64,000 bases of DNA from Symsagittifera roscoffensis (lineage: Eukaryota > Xenacoelomorpha > Acoela > Convolutidae). Under the pieces are notes generated by a model. The model was not told the DNA's origin and did no database searches. It worked only from the letters and a program-made list of their open reading frames with translations. The stretch lies in assembly GCF_963678635.1 (NCBI RefSeq), contig NC_087067.1, forward strand, positions 28,157,547-28,221,546, in the 5' to 3' direction. This document shows, piece after piece, positions 32,613-44,576 of the stretch (within the stretch, counting starts at the first letter, position 1; every line of letters starts with the position of its first letter). Both the position numbers and the translations under genes were made by a program.

Positions 32613-33146
32613 CTAAAATGATATTTACACAAAACATCTATATTCTCAATACAATTCAAGTTGATTGAAAGTGAAAGTTTCTTTGTGAGTTCGAACTCAA
32701 GAATCCTTTAACTATCAGGTGTTATAAAAATGCGGAATGATATCTTCATACTTTTCAACCCAAACAAAACGGTGTATGTGCAAACAGTCCCATACAAAAC
32801 AGTCCAATACAAGTCCGGAAAGGTATACGAACGAACTAAAAAACAGTCTGATACGAAACGGTCCAAAAAATGTCCCTATTGATTATTATTTTTAAAAGCC
32901 GGTAGGCCAAAAAATTGTGCTTTCATAGCGACGTTTCCGACAGATTGTAGGCTTTGCACGATAATTAGACCCAGTTACCGCTGCGAAGTGGTTACGCGTG
33001 CACGCGCCCACCGGAAACTTTGACCCGGTATGTTTTTTATCGGAAGATTTTTTTTTCGTTTCATGATGTTTTGAGCTGTTTTGATCGAATTCTTTTGCAT
33101 GGTACTCTTTTGTATAAGCACCAACTAACCATACACCAGGACAAGA
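32613..33146. other. No gene recognised
   Basis: Contains a set of short related words (ACAGTCCAATAC, ACAGTCTGATAC, ACAGTCCCATAC) at 32785-32870. A 169-codon open stretch on the minus strand (32892-33401) crosses into repeat X and shows no domain. Confidence 0.45.
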
Positions 33147-33692
33147 AGAATTCAAACAAAACAACGAAGATAATTTTACTACAATAACATGAAATGAAAC
33201 AGAAACTAAAGGGTCGACTTTCAACGAAAGTTTGGGTGATTTACATCGAACAAAATGATAGTCGGTTTGGTTAGAGAATAATTGAATTTTAAAAAAATTA
33301 GTTACGAACAAATTTAGGTTCGTGACAAGATTGCTGGATTTGCTGTTGTGAAATATACAGAATACAACTTCGTTAATATTGCCTGACGTTAGCACTCCCA
33401 CAAATGTAAGTTGAATGCAATCAATCAGGTAAGATATCTGGTACCGACAAGAAATAACCTAGCCGGTCAGATTCCAGAATGCTGGTGCAACAAATGAAGC
33501 AATTGACCAAAACTCAGCAGGTACCCGTCAAGAAGAGCATTCTTGTAACTTGCCTTCGAATAGTGGCCGATGAGCAAGCCGCGCCACTGACTTAACCTTG
33601 TCGCTCTGCTTAAATTATACGAGTTTTTTTCCCGATTCAAAAGCGGCCTTGAAGATACTGAACTTGTCCTTCATTTTGGTGATCGCCACTAT
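33147..33692 (+). repeat. Dispersed repeat X, copy 2
   Basis: 546 bp homologous along its length to 15045-15647, same orientation, lacking about 50 bp present in copy 1 near 15543-15565 and upstream. Flanks are unrelated to those of copy 1, which defines the repeat's ends at AGAATTCA and CGCCACTAT. Confidence 0.85.
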
Positions 33693-33699
33693 ATAAAAG
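33690..33699 (+). promoter_or_regulatory. TATA-box-like sequence at the right edge of repeat X
   Basis: TATATAAAAG sits exactly at the right boundary of X copy 2 and about 57 bases upstream of the ATG of the transposase-like frame at 33756. X copy 1 does not have it. The match is good, but function is unproven. Confidence 0.3.
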
Positions 33700-33755
33700 C
33701 GCTCCAATTTATCACAGACTCAAGGTTTTACAACGGAATAATTAATAAATACCCG

Positions 33756-34200
33756 ATGCACTTTCACCAGCTGCTTACAGTTTATATACAGATAGCTCGC
33801 TTTAACCCGCCCATCGTCTATGCTCTCCTCCCTATTAAATGCAAGTACACATTGAAAAAATCCCTGAATGGTCAAACAGAAATATCTCACAAAGCAAAGC
33901 CACAACGGATTCTCCTCCTCGACTTCGAACGAGCAGCGCTCAACGTTTTCTCTGTCCACTTTCCCGCAGCTCAACTAGTTGCTATTTTCACTTAATCCTT
34001 CAACCCTAAAGTTTTTGAAGTTAGACTAAAGCGCTTATATGAAAGCAATCACGAGCTGAGTTTCCAACTATACACATTTCTCGACCAAGTGAAACTCGAC
34101 GCCTCAAATTGGATATTTGATAACCCCAAAGCCGGGGGAGTAGCGAAGAAAAAACATGGAGAAAAAGCTGATTTTTTGGATGACTATAGAGGCCAAAAAC
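33756..34200 (+). pseudogene. Mutator-like (MULE) transposase fragment
   Basis: The first 80 codons follow the MULE transposase core: an aromatic-x-Gln-Leu-Leu-Thr start, then Pro-Pro-Ile-Val-Tyr-Ala-Leu-Leu-Pro-x-Lys, a Tyr, and after about 25 residues Asp-Phe-Glu-Arg-Ala-Ala with a Phe-Pro-Ala-Ala block. This matches the conserved 'P-x-V-Y-A-L-L-P-x-K ... D-F-E-x-A ... F-P' order seen in MULE and FLYWCH-associated transposases. The frame stops at 33993-33995, where the expected Cys-Phe-His metal-binding part would follow. Weakly similar sequence continues in another frame to about 34200. The N-terminal DNA-binding part is missing, so this is a relic. Confidence 0.65.
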
Positions 34201-34944
34201 CAAACCAAAGTAATTTCTTCTGTCTCAACCTGCCCCCCCCTGTACTGCCTTGGGGAGCCGGCCTAAACTCCATTTTTTGTTCAAACTTTGAAATTTATAG
34301 TCTTTTTCGAATTTAAGTTAATTTTTTGACTCACAGTGATTTGATCCTTTGAACATTTCATATTAGACCGCATGCATTATCCACTAAGCTACAGTGACTT
34401 GGCTATTCAGATGCAAAGCTGAGCTTTGCAGAAAAATATTTAAAAAAAACGAAAAGGTCGAAAAAACTAAATCTATTTAAATGAATAAAGCTAGTTTTAA
34501 AAACGAAACATGCCAAGATTTACGAACGTGTTGTAAGGATCGGAAGATAATGTACCCACCGGTAACAAAGCCGGCAAACACAACAAACACAAAATGAGAA
34601 GACATTCACATTAACAAAAACAAATATCGCACGAAAACCTACTCTTTGCATGTTCTTAAAGAAACTTTCAGAAAAAGGTTTTTTAATTTTTTTTGAAGTA
34701 AGGCGCATGTGGCGAATATATTTAAAGATCAAAACAAAACAAATAAATCAAATTTTATCTGGAAAAACTTTTTTAAAAACTTTATAAAAGCATTTGTGTT
34801 TTACTAAATTTATGTCTGAAGTGCAAAAACTTCCGACCAATTTTTCTGGACTTTTCGGGGCAACTTTTTTTCAATCCCAAGCATGACCTAGAGGAGTGTT
34901 TTATGTGATACATCGAGATATTACCCAAATTCCCAACGATTTTG
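34201..34944. other. No gene recognised
   Basis: Intergenic, AT-rich, with no repeat partner found in the window. Confidence 0.4.
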
Positions 34945-36203
34945 CCCTGAGATATTCAAATTTTGTTATGAAAACACATGCGCCATTATCATTTCACACC
35001 ATAACTCATTCTCACCGTAAAAAAAGTGAAGGTAAAAGTAATGGTTTTTCAAGAAAAGTGTGACTTTTGATTTCAATAATTTTTGAGCGAATCTTCCCTG
35101 AAAAGATAGATTTCAGTCTTTTATGCAAGAGTATGTAAGCTCTGTATAAAGGGCGTTTATGGTGATTCCCATTGATGCTTTAGTACTGATTTTTCACTTA
35201 AAACTTTGTCTCTGATTTTACCTCTGATCAAGGTTAAAAGGGCTCTCGACAGAACCCTATAAAGCTTTAAAAAAACTGAAGCAAAATGAAATAAAATTAA
35301 AATTCTATAAAGATATGTTGAAGTACAAGCAGCGTTAATAAAAATAACAAAAGTACTCCAATTGAGGCAAATTTTTATTGTTCCGACTACACGTTAAATT
35401 GTCTCGAAAATATATTTTGGCAAAAAATTTAAAAATTTTTTTTTTAACTTAAGGAGTGCAGTGCGATGAGGCTACTTCTACACAATTGAAATCAAAATTT
35501 CAAAAAAAATTTTGAAAAAACGGAAATTTTTTGATTTTTTATTCTGTGTTTTTTTTGTAGAAATTTTTGTTTTCTAGTCTTTTTATTAAAACATTGTTAT
35601 TCAGTTTGACTGTTTTACCATGATTGTCGAGTTTGTTTAGGTTCCAAGTTTTGATTGACGTCCTTTTATGAAACCTCGCAGAGAAAAACGCTACTAAATA
35701 TTTCTATTTCTTTTTGTTCATTTACAGCTATCAACTTTGAGAGCCTCGAAGGTAACCATATGACCATTTTGATGTCCTTCCTTTATGTGTCTGCACATCT
35801 TTTGCGCACTTCTGGGTATGCTGCGCACCGACGTTTTCAATTGAGCAAGCAATGAGTATCACTTATTAGGTGACTGACCTTGTTATCATCCAAAACCATA
35901 GGAACGAAATATTTTGTATTCGCGAATTGCTTTTGAGTTGAGAATAAATAGACTGCTTTTTTCCAAAGCAAAACAATCATTAATTTGTATAAAGGCATCA
36001 AACAATTTCATCTTGAACCCAACATTTTTCACCAACACATATAACGCATAAAAAAGTTAAGCTGGCGGACGTTGGCAACCAATGATCGACCACTAGTTAT
36101 CCCGTAGATGTACGGAACAGGGTAAATTATAAATCGGTCCTAAGAGGAATTGGTTCGGTCAAACGGCTTCGCAGTGTTTCTGACCTGAGTTAAGTTCTAC
36201 ATC
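34945..36203 (+). repeat. Tandem duplication YZ, copy 1
   Basis: Part Y (34945-35170) matches 36205-36352, with the words AAATTTTGTTATGAAAACACATG and AATCTTCCCTGAAAAGAT and GAGTATGTAAGCTCTGTATA (each within 20-23 bp blocks). Part Z (35171-36203) matches 37724-38776 throughout, from ATTGATGCTTTAGTACTGAT to CTACATC. No open frame is conserved between the copies: a single-base indel near 35770/38345 breaks the only candidate. Confidence 0.85.
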
Positions 36204-36204
36204 T

Positions 36205-36352
36205 TGCTCTGAGGAATTCAAAATTTGTTATGAAAACACATGACTTTTTATATCAATTTTTTCTGAGCTAATCTTCCCTGAAAAGATCGATTTCAGTCTT
36301 TTATGCAGGAGTATGTAAGCTCTGTATACAGGGCGCTTATGGTGATTTCAAT
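36205..36352 (+). repeat. Tandem duplication, copy 2, Y part
   Basis: Second copy of Y, about 80 bp shorter by an internal deletion. It ends GGGCGCTTATGGTGATT, after which copy 2 is interrupted by 1.37 kb before Z resumes at 37724. Confidence 0.8.
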
Positions 36353-37723
36353 TTCGGCTTTGTTTCTATATATCAATTTAGCCACGTTGAACCATTTTAA
36401 AGTTTTTGTTTTGATTAATTCATCACGTTTACAAAATAACTAATGTCTAAAACCAGCTGCTTATTATTCACAGGTGGAACATTTTTGCTACAAGTAGGCA
36501 AAGCCGTCAAGATTTACGTCCTAAGGTGATGAATTGAATAAACGTGTAAGCCGAAATTTGATCGCTCTTAGAAATTTTACCAAATGGTTAAAGCAGGCTA
36601 TTTCTCATTATTGCTAAATTAATAGAAGCGAAATCTATCATTTTGTATATAATATGGCGCTTGGGGTGACGAATTGAATAAAACTTCAAAAAAATAGTTT
36701 TAAATTTTCTTTTATTTTTCATTTGAAAAAGTCATCAGTTTGGGACAATTGCATAGAAAAAAATCATATGCAAAGGTCATCAATTTTTTGAGGACCAAAA
36801 CTCAGCAGTAGTTTTGGTAACTTACTCAATGATTGATTTATTTAGGAGAACTGTATAACTTGTCCCACATAAGTTCAGTAATGTTTTGGAAAGCAGGTGT
36901 TTCCGGTTGGTCGCCGCAAAGCCAGTCAATGCTGCTCCAGCATAATTACAGAAGCGTTTATAAAATCAGAATTATTTTAAAGTGTCAACTGATATGAGTG
37001 AAAATACTTTAGTCTTTTGTTCCGACTTCCTCTAGATATTTTCTAGAAATAAATTAGAAAAAATGATATCAGTAAAAAATATTTAAGCTTTTGGTTCCGA
37101 CTCTCTTTATTTCTCCAGACAAATTTGCAGAGTTTGTTTTTACGGAGTTTGTTTTTTACTGCAGCCGAAAAATAATTTTGTCCCGAGCTCAAATTTAAAC
37201 AAAATTTTTAATTGTGATCGCTTTTTTTTCAGTTATGAGGGTGTAATGATTGCCAATGTAACCAGTTTGGGACAATTAAGGCGCGATATATTTCGCCTTA
37301 TTAACGTGTAAGCGGAAATTTGATTGCTCTTAGAAAATGTACCGAACTGGTTGAAGCAGGCTATTTCCCATAATTGCCAAATTACTAGAAGCGAAATCTA
37401 TTATTTTGTATATAATATGGCGCTTGGGGTGATGAATTGAATAAAACTTCCAGAAAAACAGTTTTTTTTTTTCATTTTTCATTGAAAAATTCATCATTTT
37501 TAAAGCAAACACTGCTCCACAGATCTTAAAACGCAGCGGAAACATTCCAGGTCTCAATTTGATACGAGCAGTCTCGTCAGGTTATGTATTTAAGCGCTGT
37601 TCTGAGAACGAACGCGGAGCTTGTGAGCGATAGTTAGAGGGTTCGGAACTGGGCAGGAACTCAATTTTACTCAATTTTGAAAATCATATTATCTCTGACA
37701 TTGAAAAAAAACAACACTGTATC
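36353..37723 (+). mobile_element. Insertion with divergent Helentron-like H copies
   Basis: Present only in the second tandem copy. It holds a partial H copy at about 36530-36740 and a nearly full-length divergent copy at about 37092-37577 (GGTTCCGAC start, GGGACAATTAAGGCGCGATAT and TATGGCGCTTGGGGTGA blocks, GATACGAGCAGTCTCGT end). A further 5' start (TGTTCCGACTTCC) lies at 37018. The hairpin of the 37.5-kb copy has decayed. This subfamily differs consistently from the 28-30 kb copies. Confidence 0.75.
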
Positions 37724-38776
37724 ATTGATGCTTTAGTACTGATTTTTAATTAAAACTTTGTCTCTGATTTTACCTCTGATCAAGGTTAAAAAGGTTCTCG
37801 ACAGAATCCTACAAAAAGCTGAAACAAAACTGAACCAGAACGAAATAAAATTGCGTTATTAAAATTATAAAATTATATGTTTAATTAAAAGCGGCGTTAA
37901 TAAAAACAACAAAAGTACTCCAATTGAAGCGAATTTTGATTGTTCCGATTAAATTGTTTCGAAAATATATCTTGGCAAAAAATAAAAACAATGTTTCCGC
38001 TCTTGTTTGACTTAAGGAGTACAGTGGCAATGAAGCTACTTCTACACATTTGCATTCAGAAACATCAAAAAAATTATTAGAAAAACTGCAAAAATTGGAA
38101 AACTTTTCGATTTTTTATTCTGTTTTTTTTTGTAGTACTTTTGTTTTCTAGTCCTTTTTCAAAAACTGTTGTTCACTTTGACTGTTTCACCATGATTTTC
38201 AAGTTTGTTTAAGTTCTAGGTTTTTATTCACGTCATTTTATCAAACCACGCAGAAAAAAAGCGGCGTTAAATGTATCAATTTATTTTTGCTCAATTACAG
38301 CTATGAACTTTGAGCGCCTCGAAGTTAACCATATGACCATTTTTGAGGTCCTTTCTGTATGTGTCTGCACATCTTTTGCGCAGTTCGGGGTATGCTGTGC
38401 ACCAACGTTTTCAATTGAGCAAGCAATGAGTATCACTTATTAGGTGATTGACCTTTTTATCATCCAAAAGCATAGGAACGAAATATTTTGTAGTCGCGAA
38501 TTGCTTTTGAGTTGAAAATAGATAGACTGTTTTTTTCCAGAGCAAAACAATCATTAATTTGTATAAAGGCATCAAACAATTTCATCGTGAACCCAGCAAT
38601 TTCCACCAACACGTATAACGCATAAAATGTTAAGCTGGCGGACGTTGGAAACCAATGACCGACCACTAGTTATCCCGTAGATGTGCGGAACAGGGTAAAT
38701 TAGAAATCTCTCCTAAGAGGAATTCATTCGGTCAAACGGCTCCGCAGTGTTTCTGGCCTGAGTTAATTTCTACATC
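37724..38776 (+). repeat. Tandem duplication, copy 2, Z part
   Basis: 1,053 bp matching 35171-36203 in order and orientation, including TCGGTCAAACGGCT and TAGTTATCCCGTAGATGT. Ends at CTACATC, after which the sequence diverges. Confidence 0.85.
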
Positions 38777-40450
38777 CTCATGGTTGTACTTCCGGAGCGT
38801 TATAGAAAGAGGTATTAATCCCACAACTCAAAAATGTTGATACATTCCGTTCCAATTAGAATGACGTTTTCGACAAAAGTCTCCATGATGAAAGATAAAT
38901 CAGCATTAATTGACATGCACTTGATGTTGAATTTGATGAGTCTCGATGAAATTTATGGCCTTAAAACCAATAATGGTTAGGTTGACCAGCTCACCAGCCA
39001 AATTCAAGCGGCTAGCAAGAATTTCGTTGCTCCGTCACAAAGAAATAAATATCTGAAAACTGTTGTCATGTCACGATACACTGTTTGTAGCAATGAGCAA
39101 TAGTTTAATCGATACCCCTTTCTCATGTACTTTGCCTTCAGTGGCTTGATTGTCAGAACTTTTACTTTCATTCGGTTCGCTCTAATTAGTTTTGCTTGTC
39201 TTTTTGCCTTCTACGACAAAAATTGGCACTGCCGTTCCCAGTTCATGCTTTTACGAGGAGTTCTGGTTTTCACTGAGCCATGAAAGCAACGTTTCGGCTC
39301 AGCTACAATTTCTGCTTGACAGTTGTTTTGTTCTCATCTTTGAAAGGAGCGTCCGGTACCTAGCAGACACAGCGGAAAATTAGGCTTGTTTTTATTGTCG
39401 CTACAGCTCATAGCGATTGGAACAAACACTTTTGTGCTTTTCGAATGAACATTTTTCTGTATTTGTGCTTCAATGCCAGCAGCACGCAACCTTTCATGAC
39501 CCTCCGTTTTGTTTTTTTTTAAACAATTTTTAAAATTTAGAAGACTGGTGGTTTTTTTTGCCAGTAATACCTAACGGTATAATTTGAAAAATCTTGATTT
39601 AGTTTGAAAGGAAGTTTGCTGACAGCTAAGCGTAGAATAGTCACATTTTTCGGTTGTCAAGAAATAACAACTGTTCAAAAATTGGGAGACAATTTTTTTT
39701 ATAACACGGCTTGTTTATGAAAATGGAACGGTCGTTTCACAAGACTGTTTTTTCATCTACAGCGGTTAGAAGACCGTTTTTCATCAATTCATCTATTTAT
39801 TGAAAAAAAGACCATTTTACCAGATGTTTATACGATGAACAGAAAACTAGGTTAGAAAACCCTTGATCAGCAGCATTCGTGCTTTGAAGATCAGAATGAT
39901 GAGTTCAAACGAAAGGACCAATTGGGGTTAGTGAAGAAAACACTTCAAAATTGGTGTTCTGAAGTGTAGTTACTGGTGTTCGCGAGGTCATACCACATGT
40001 TGAGCTGCTCGAATGAACTTCCACGGGTTTTTGATTAGCAGCAAAGGACGCTGCACATAAAAGCTGCTAATTATGAGCCCTGTAGTTGTGGAAACTTGCT
40101 CTTGACAATTGATGGGTTATCGGATATCGGATGATTACAAGAAACCTGCGTTACAGCAGTTGCAACACTTTGCGGAATTGAGTGAACTAAGGGAAAAAGA
40201 TTCATTAGACACCTTTTTTTTTCTAATTTTGGTCCAAAAATTGAATTTGGTTGGAGAAAACCAGCTCGAGGGTCAATGGACAGTTTTGATTGGCAGTACT
40301 TGCCTGAGGTGCTACACAATGTCCAACAGTAACAGATGCATCAGTTGTATGGCAGGTATGCGAGGCCGGGGCTTCCATAAAACTCAAAAGTTGATCGCTG
40401 TGGATTTCTTTGGCCCAAGTCAGTCTATCCACAGTTTTTTGTTATCAAGT
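38777..40450. other. Decayed element sequence, family uncertain
   Basis: Short coding-like patches occur on the plus strand, for example near 38925-38990 and 40109-40440. The latter ends in a Cys-x2-Cys...Cys-x2-Cys arrangement followed by Ala-Val-Asp-Phe-Phe-Gly-Pro, reminiscent of the start of a retroelement integrase core. Frames are broken and there is no RT nearby, so I leave the identity open. Confidence 0.3.
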
Positions 40451-40800
40451 TGAAGGCTGCCTCTGTTAAACTGGTTATAAATAACTTTTCACTGACGGCA
40501 GATAGGTCATCTTTGAGCTGCAATCCTTCAAACTCGATGTATTTTAGCTTCTGTTCATGTTCGAGAGCTAAGACTTTTACATCTAACTCTTTTTCGTTTT
40601 TAAAACTACGCTAGCTTGCTTAGCGAGTTCTCCTTGACCCAATTTAATCAAGGCGAGATAAAATTTTATCTCAATAGAGAGAGATTACTTTTACTGCCAA
40701 AATTCTATTTGTTGGTCGCGCTCTCCGATTTTTTCAGGCAATACGTTAATTTCTTGTTTCTTTAAGAAGTCCCTAACAATATAACAAAAAATTTTCTTGC
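40451..40800 (-). pseudogene. Coiled-coil-like coding relic
   Basis: On the minus strand, a run of about 50 codons (roughly 40600 down to 40440) is open and rich in Glu, Lys, Leu and Gln with heptad-like spacing. The sequence on the 5' side (40610-40790) continues with coding-like words interrupted by stops. The composition resembles the coiled-coil part of the gag-like region at 3.3-3.5 kb. No start codon or conserved domain. Confidence 0.3.
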
Positions 40801-42189
40801 TTAAACAATGTCTTTTTGTCATTGAACGGCTTTTGTTGTTTTGAAGCTTATTTTTTGAATCATTTTTTTACGCCAAAAAATTACTTGGTTTTTTTTTCCT
40901 GCAGGTTTTCATATTTTTTATTTGTTCGAAAATACTTATTCAACTACAAACAAAAATTTGAAAACATACTTGTTTTTTTATGAGACATCAACAATCAGAG
41001 AATAATTCCGTAATCACTTTGACGTTAATATGCAGGGATAAATCCCTGTCAACCTAGTGCCTCCGTTTAAGCCTAATTTAATTGGCCGAAAGATTTTCAA
41101 GTGATAAATGTTTCTCTTTTTTACGGGTTTTGACGGTGCTAAGACTAGCACTGCAACACCGCAGCAAAAGAAGAGTCTTTAGCTTCTTGTACAATTCAAT
41201 GAGTACCTGATTCTCAGCCTTACGCTTAAATTGAAAACTCGGACAACGTTAAATACGAAAATACCTAACCCAAATTAATTCCTTTTTTTCTTAGTACTGC
41301 TTTGTTGCCATTAATTGATAACCCAACAAAATCTCTGCGGATCCAGGCATTTTGGGCATCTAAAACAGCGGAAGCACTTAATTTCACTTGGAAACGAATG
41401 CCGAGCATGACATAAGCCTTATAAACTTCTAAGCTTCTTATTCTTTCGTTCTTTTTCTTTCATTGTCTGCTAACCCGAATCGTCGATTTATAACTGGCGA
41501 CTATTCGCATCAGGCGACAATTGGTAACAAACGACAATTCGGAACAGTCATTTAAGCAGCAAACACTAATTTATGCGCAATATTTCTCTCGTGCCCGATG
41601 CAAGCGCAGCGGAGCAAGCATATTATAATTACCAATACCTTGTTACGAGTTGTCAATTGTTGCGATTTGTCGTATGTTACTAATGGTCGCTTGTTACAAA
41701 TTTTCGCCCTAACGTTTACTTATATAAAATAATTTACAAGATAAAGCTTCTATTTGATAAATGCGTATAAATAATAACAGCGGGAATGAGCATACTGCAG
41801 AAACTGAGATGGAATAGTGTGCAGACCAAAAAATCAAAAGTTGTCTCAATCATCATACAGATAATACAGAGGCGGAGCGGAGCTTCGCACTGCTTGCGAT
41901 TCAAAAAATAAGTAAAACAAAACGTTGAAAAAATTAGCGAACAAAGTTTCCCTATGTCTCGATAAAAGACAGCTAAGGTACGTATATAAAATTTTTCGAA
42001 ATTTTTAAATTAATGCGGGAAAACTGCGTATTTTAAAAAATTGAACTTTGCTCAAAACCTTAGTTTCTCTCCTAAATTAGGTAAGAAGAGTGACAATTTT
42101 TGAGATGTTAGATTTTTTCCAAGGACAAAACATTTGTCCTACAAAAAAACTAAGGAGTTGTCGCTTCTGCAGGTGAAAAATCTTGCATA
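40801..42189. other. No gene recognised
   Basis: AT-rich intergenic sequence. The stretch 41480-41720 holds several loosely repeated words around GGCGACAATTGG and GTTACAAAT, with no clear unit. Confidence 0.4.
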
Positions 42190-43650
42190 GGTTTTTTCGA
42201 TTGAACTTTTCGTCTCAGTTTTGATAAGATAATTTGAACGAAAATCAAAAAATCTAAAAAACGGTCAAAAGTTCAAACACTTGACTGTCCGAAATCCATA
42301 TTTTTTTTCTGCAAAAAGCAGGTCGTAGCTCTAGGCCAGTGCCAAGAAATTTGCAAGGTGCCATGATTGAATGTCAAAGCAAGTTGAAAATGTGTAAGAA
42401 AAGTTGTTAACCGGGAGGCATTCTAGTTCCCGATTACAAGGCACTGAGTGTAAAAATTTATCCATTTAGTTCAAGAGAGTTGAAAAAATTGTCAACAAAT
42501 AAAAAAAATAACTTTTCCGCGAATCAAATCTTTTTTGCTTAAAATATACCCAGAGATTCACGCAACCTGGAAGTTTAATTTAACCCAAAAACTCAGACAT
42601 GGTAGAGTAGTTTTTGAGAAAAAAAAACAAAAGTTTCAAAAAACGAAAAAAAAAAATTTTACCTTTCAGAGTGTCATAAATTTTTGTCTAAAAAAAATTG
42701 GGGGTAATTGCATGTGCAAAAAAGTTTCCCACAAATCGTTCTATGAATATGAACCAAAAATTTTAGACGTGAGAGGACAGTTTTCGAGAAAAATCAAAAC
42801 GTTCAAAAAACGGTCCATGATTCAAAAGTTTGACTATACTGAGAGCCATATTTCAATGTGAAAACAAACTGAGATAAATCTCGGTTTTGGGAGGATATTT
42901 CGGTAAAACGAAAAACTGTAAACATGGGTGAAAAATTCCCCCTACAGACTTTTTCGAAGGCTATAGACTGAGTGGTAAAGCAAAAAGAAACTAGGAGACT
43001 GTGCAGGCACATGGGGAAAGAGGCGGTCTTTCCTTTGATGCATCTTTTCTAATTTTTGGTACAATAGTTTTGAGAAAAACTAATTTTGTTTTGCAAAAAG
43101 TGAATAAACTGTTCAAAGCGTTTCATAAAATATAATAAAAGAACCCAATCTCACACATTTTCATAATACCAGTTTTCATCAAACAAGAATTCTAGGCAAA
43201 CAGGCCAAGCAAGACATTTGAATTTTTAATTAGCACAGAACATAGCCTACGAGGCAGAAAAAAAACCGGTAAAATTGGAGCAGACACCATCTGAGCCGAT
43301 AAAAGCCGATTTTTTAAAACTTTAAAAAGATTGATACTACAATGAGTAACAATTGCAACGACCATGATACTTGATTACAGCTCAAGAAAAATCCGTGATG
43401 TGGCAGCTAAGTCGACAAAACTTGAGCAGATAAACGAAATTCCGATTATTCAATTTTTACCGAAGAAAAAGTCCGGCCGAAATTCGAACTCCGGACTTTA
43501 TAGTGCAAAAACGACAGCGTTATCTCTAGCCAAGTGCCAAGATTCAAGAAAGTTGAAATTGTGTAAGAAAAGTTGTTTATGGGAAAACTTTCTAGTTCCC
43601 GATTACAAGGCATTGAGTGTTTAAAGTTATCCATTAGTTCAAGAGAGTCC
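42190..43650 (+). repeat. Cluster of diverged direct repeats
   Basis: The best pair is 42311-42480 and 43504-43648, sharing AGTGCCAAGA, GTGTAAGAAAAGTTGTT and TCTAGTTCCCGATTACAAGG. A second set at about 42240-42300, 42600-42640 and 42780-42860 shares AAAACGTTCAAAAAACGGTC-like words. No coding potential is supported. Confidence 0.65.
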
Positions 43651-44576
43651 ACAAAATGCAATGGCTGAAAAATGGCAAATTAAAACATAATAACTCATCC
43701 CCGCGCCCCCACTATAAAACTTCCCCACATGCCATTGCTAACTATTCAGTATTTTTTCAGTTTCATTATCAAAAATGAGAGTTTTGGGAAACCATCTTCA
43801 TTTTCAACGGAGTAATTCTAGATAAATCTGCTCAAAAAAACTGTCATTTTTTTACATGCTTTTTATTAAAATACAATGTTTTGCCAAGTTCAATAATGAA
43901 CTAAAAGTGTATCCAACATTTTTTCTTTTCTAATATAGATTATTAACTTCTGAGTTTGATCACGGCAAAAAACGTATAACCATCATCATCGCAAAAATTA
44001 CAGCCAAGCATTTAGCTTGTAAATATTCACGTCATTTTCATTTATACAAAACTCGGCCTTTAATTGTCAAGTTCAAGCGTACTGAGTCATTTTACTTGAT
44101 ACGTTTTAGTTTAGACTGTTGCTAAGATTTTAATTAACAGACGGTACGTGAACAAGTTAAGGCAGATCCGTTCGAATCGATGTTCGAAAACCTTTTTCAC
44201 TTATTAAATTTTACTCAAAAAACCAATCGTCATAACTCATTGTTATTAATCCAGAGATTTCAGAATTCTAATTATCAGCTTTGTTAAAATAGTAAATCAA
44301 AAAATAATAAATCCAAATTTGAAACTTGTTGCTAACCGAAGTTTATAGCTAGCCGAATTTCCTTTTCTGAAGGGTAACCGTACGCAGTTTAAACACGTGA
44401 ACAAATATAACCACTGAACCATATTTTGCATTGATTGTCGTGAAGTGAAATCTCAAAAACTAATCCAAAGTTCAAAACCAAGAATTAAATCACATTTATA
44501 TGATCATAACGAACAGCTGGATTTATTTGACATTTGTTGCGAAAGTTTGAACTTCTAGATCTGGTTGAAAAAAAGT
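43651..44576. other. 5' flank of the aquaporin gene
   Basis: No open frame with support. It presumably holds the promoter and possibly a non-coding first exon: TTGAACTTCTAG at 44548-44559 is a plausible acceptor just upstream of the ATG at 44577. Confidence 0.4.

Noticed and set aside
32892-33401. 169-codon open frame on the minus strand
   Set aside because: It crosses the boundary of dispersed repeat X, and the homologous part of X copy 1 does not keep the frame, so it is not a conserved coding sequence.
35655-35855. Open frame in duplicated segment Z as a real exon
   Set aside because: The second copy of Z has a one-base indel and different stops in the same place, so no frame is conserved.
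44565-44576. Upstream TTG start for the aquaporin
   Set aside because: The ATG at 44577 gives a normal N-terminus; a non-ATG start is unnecessary and the preceding bases look like an intron end or UTR.
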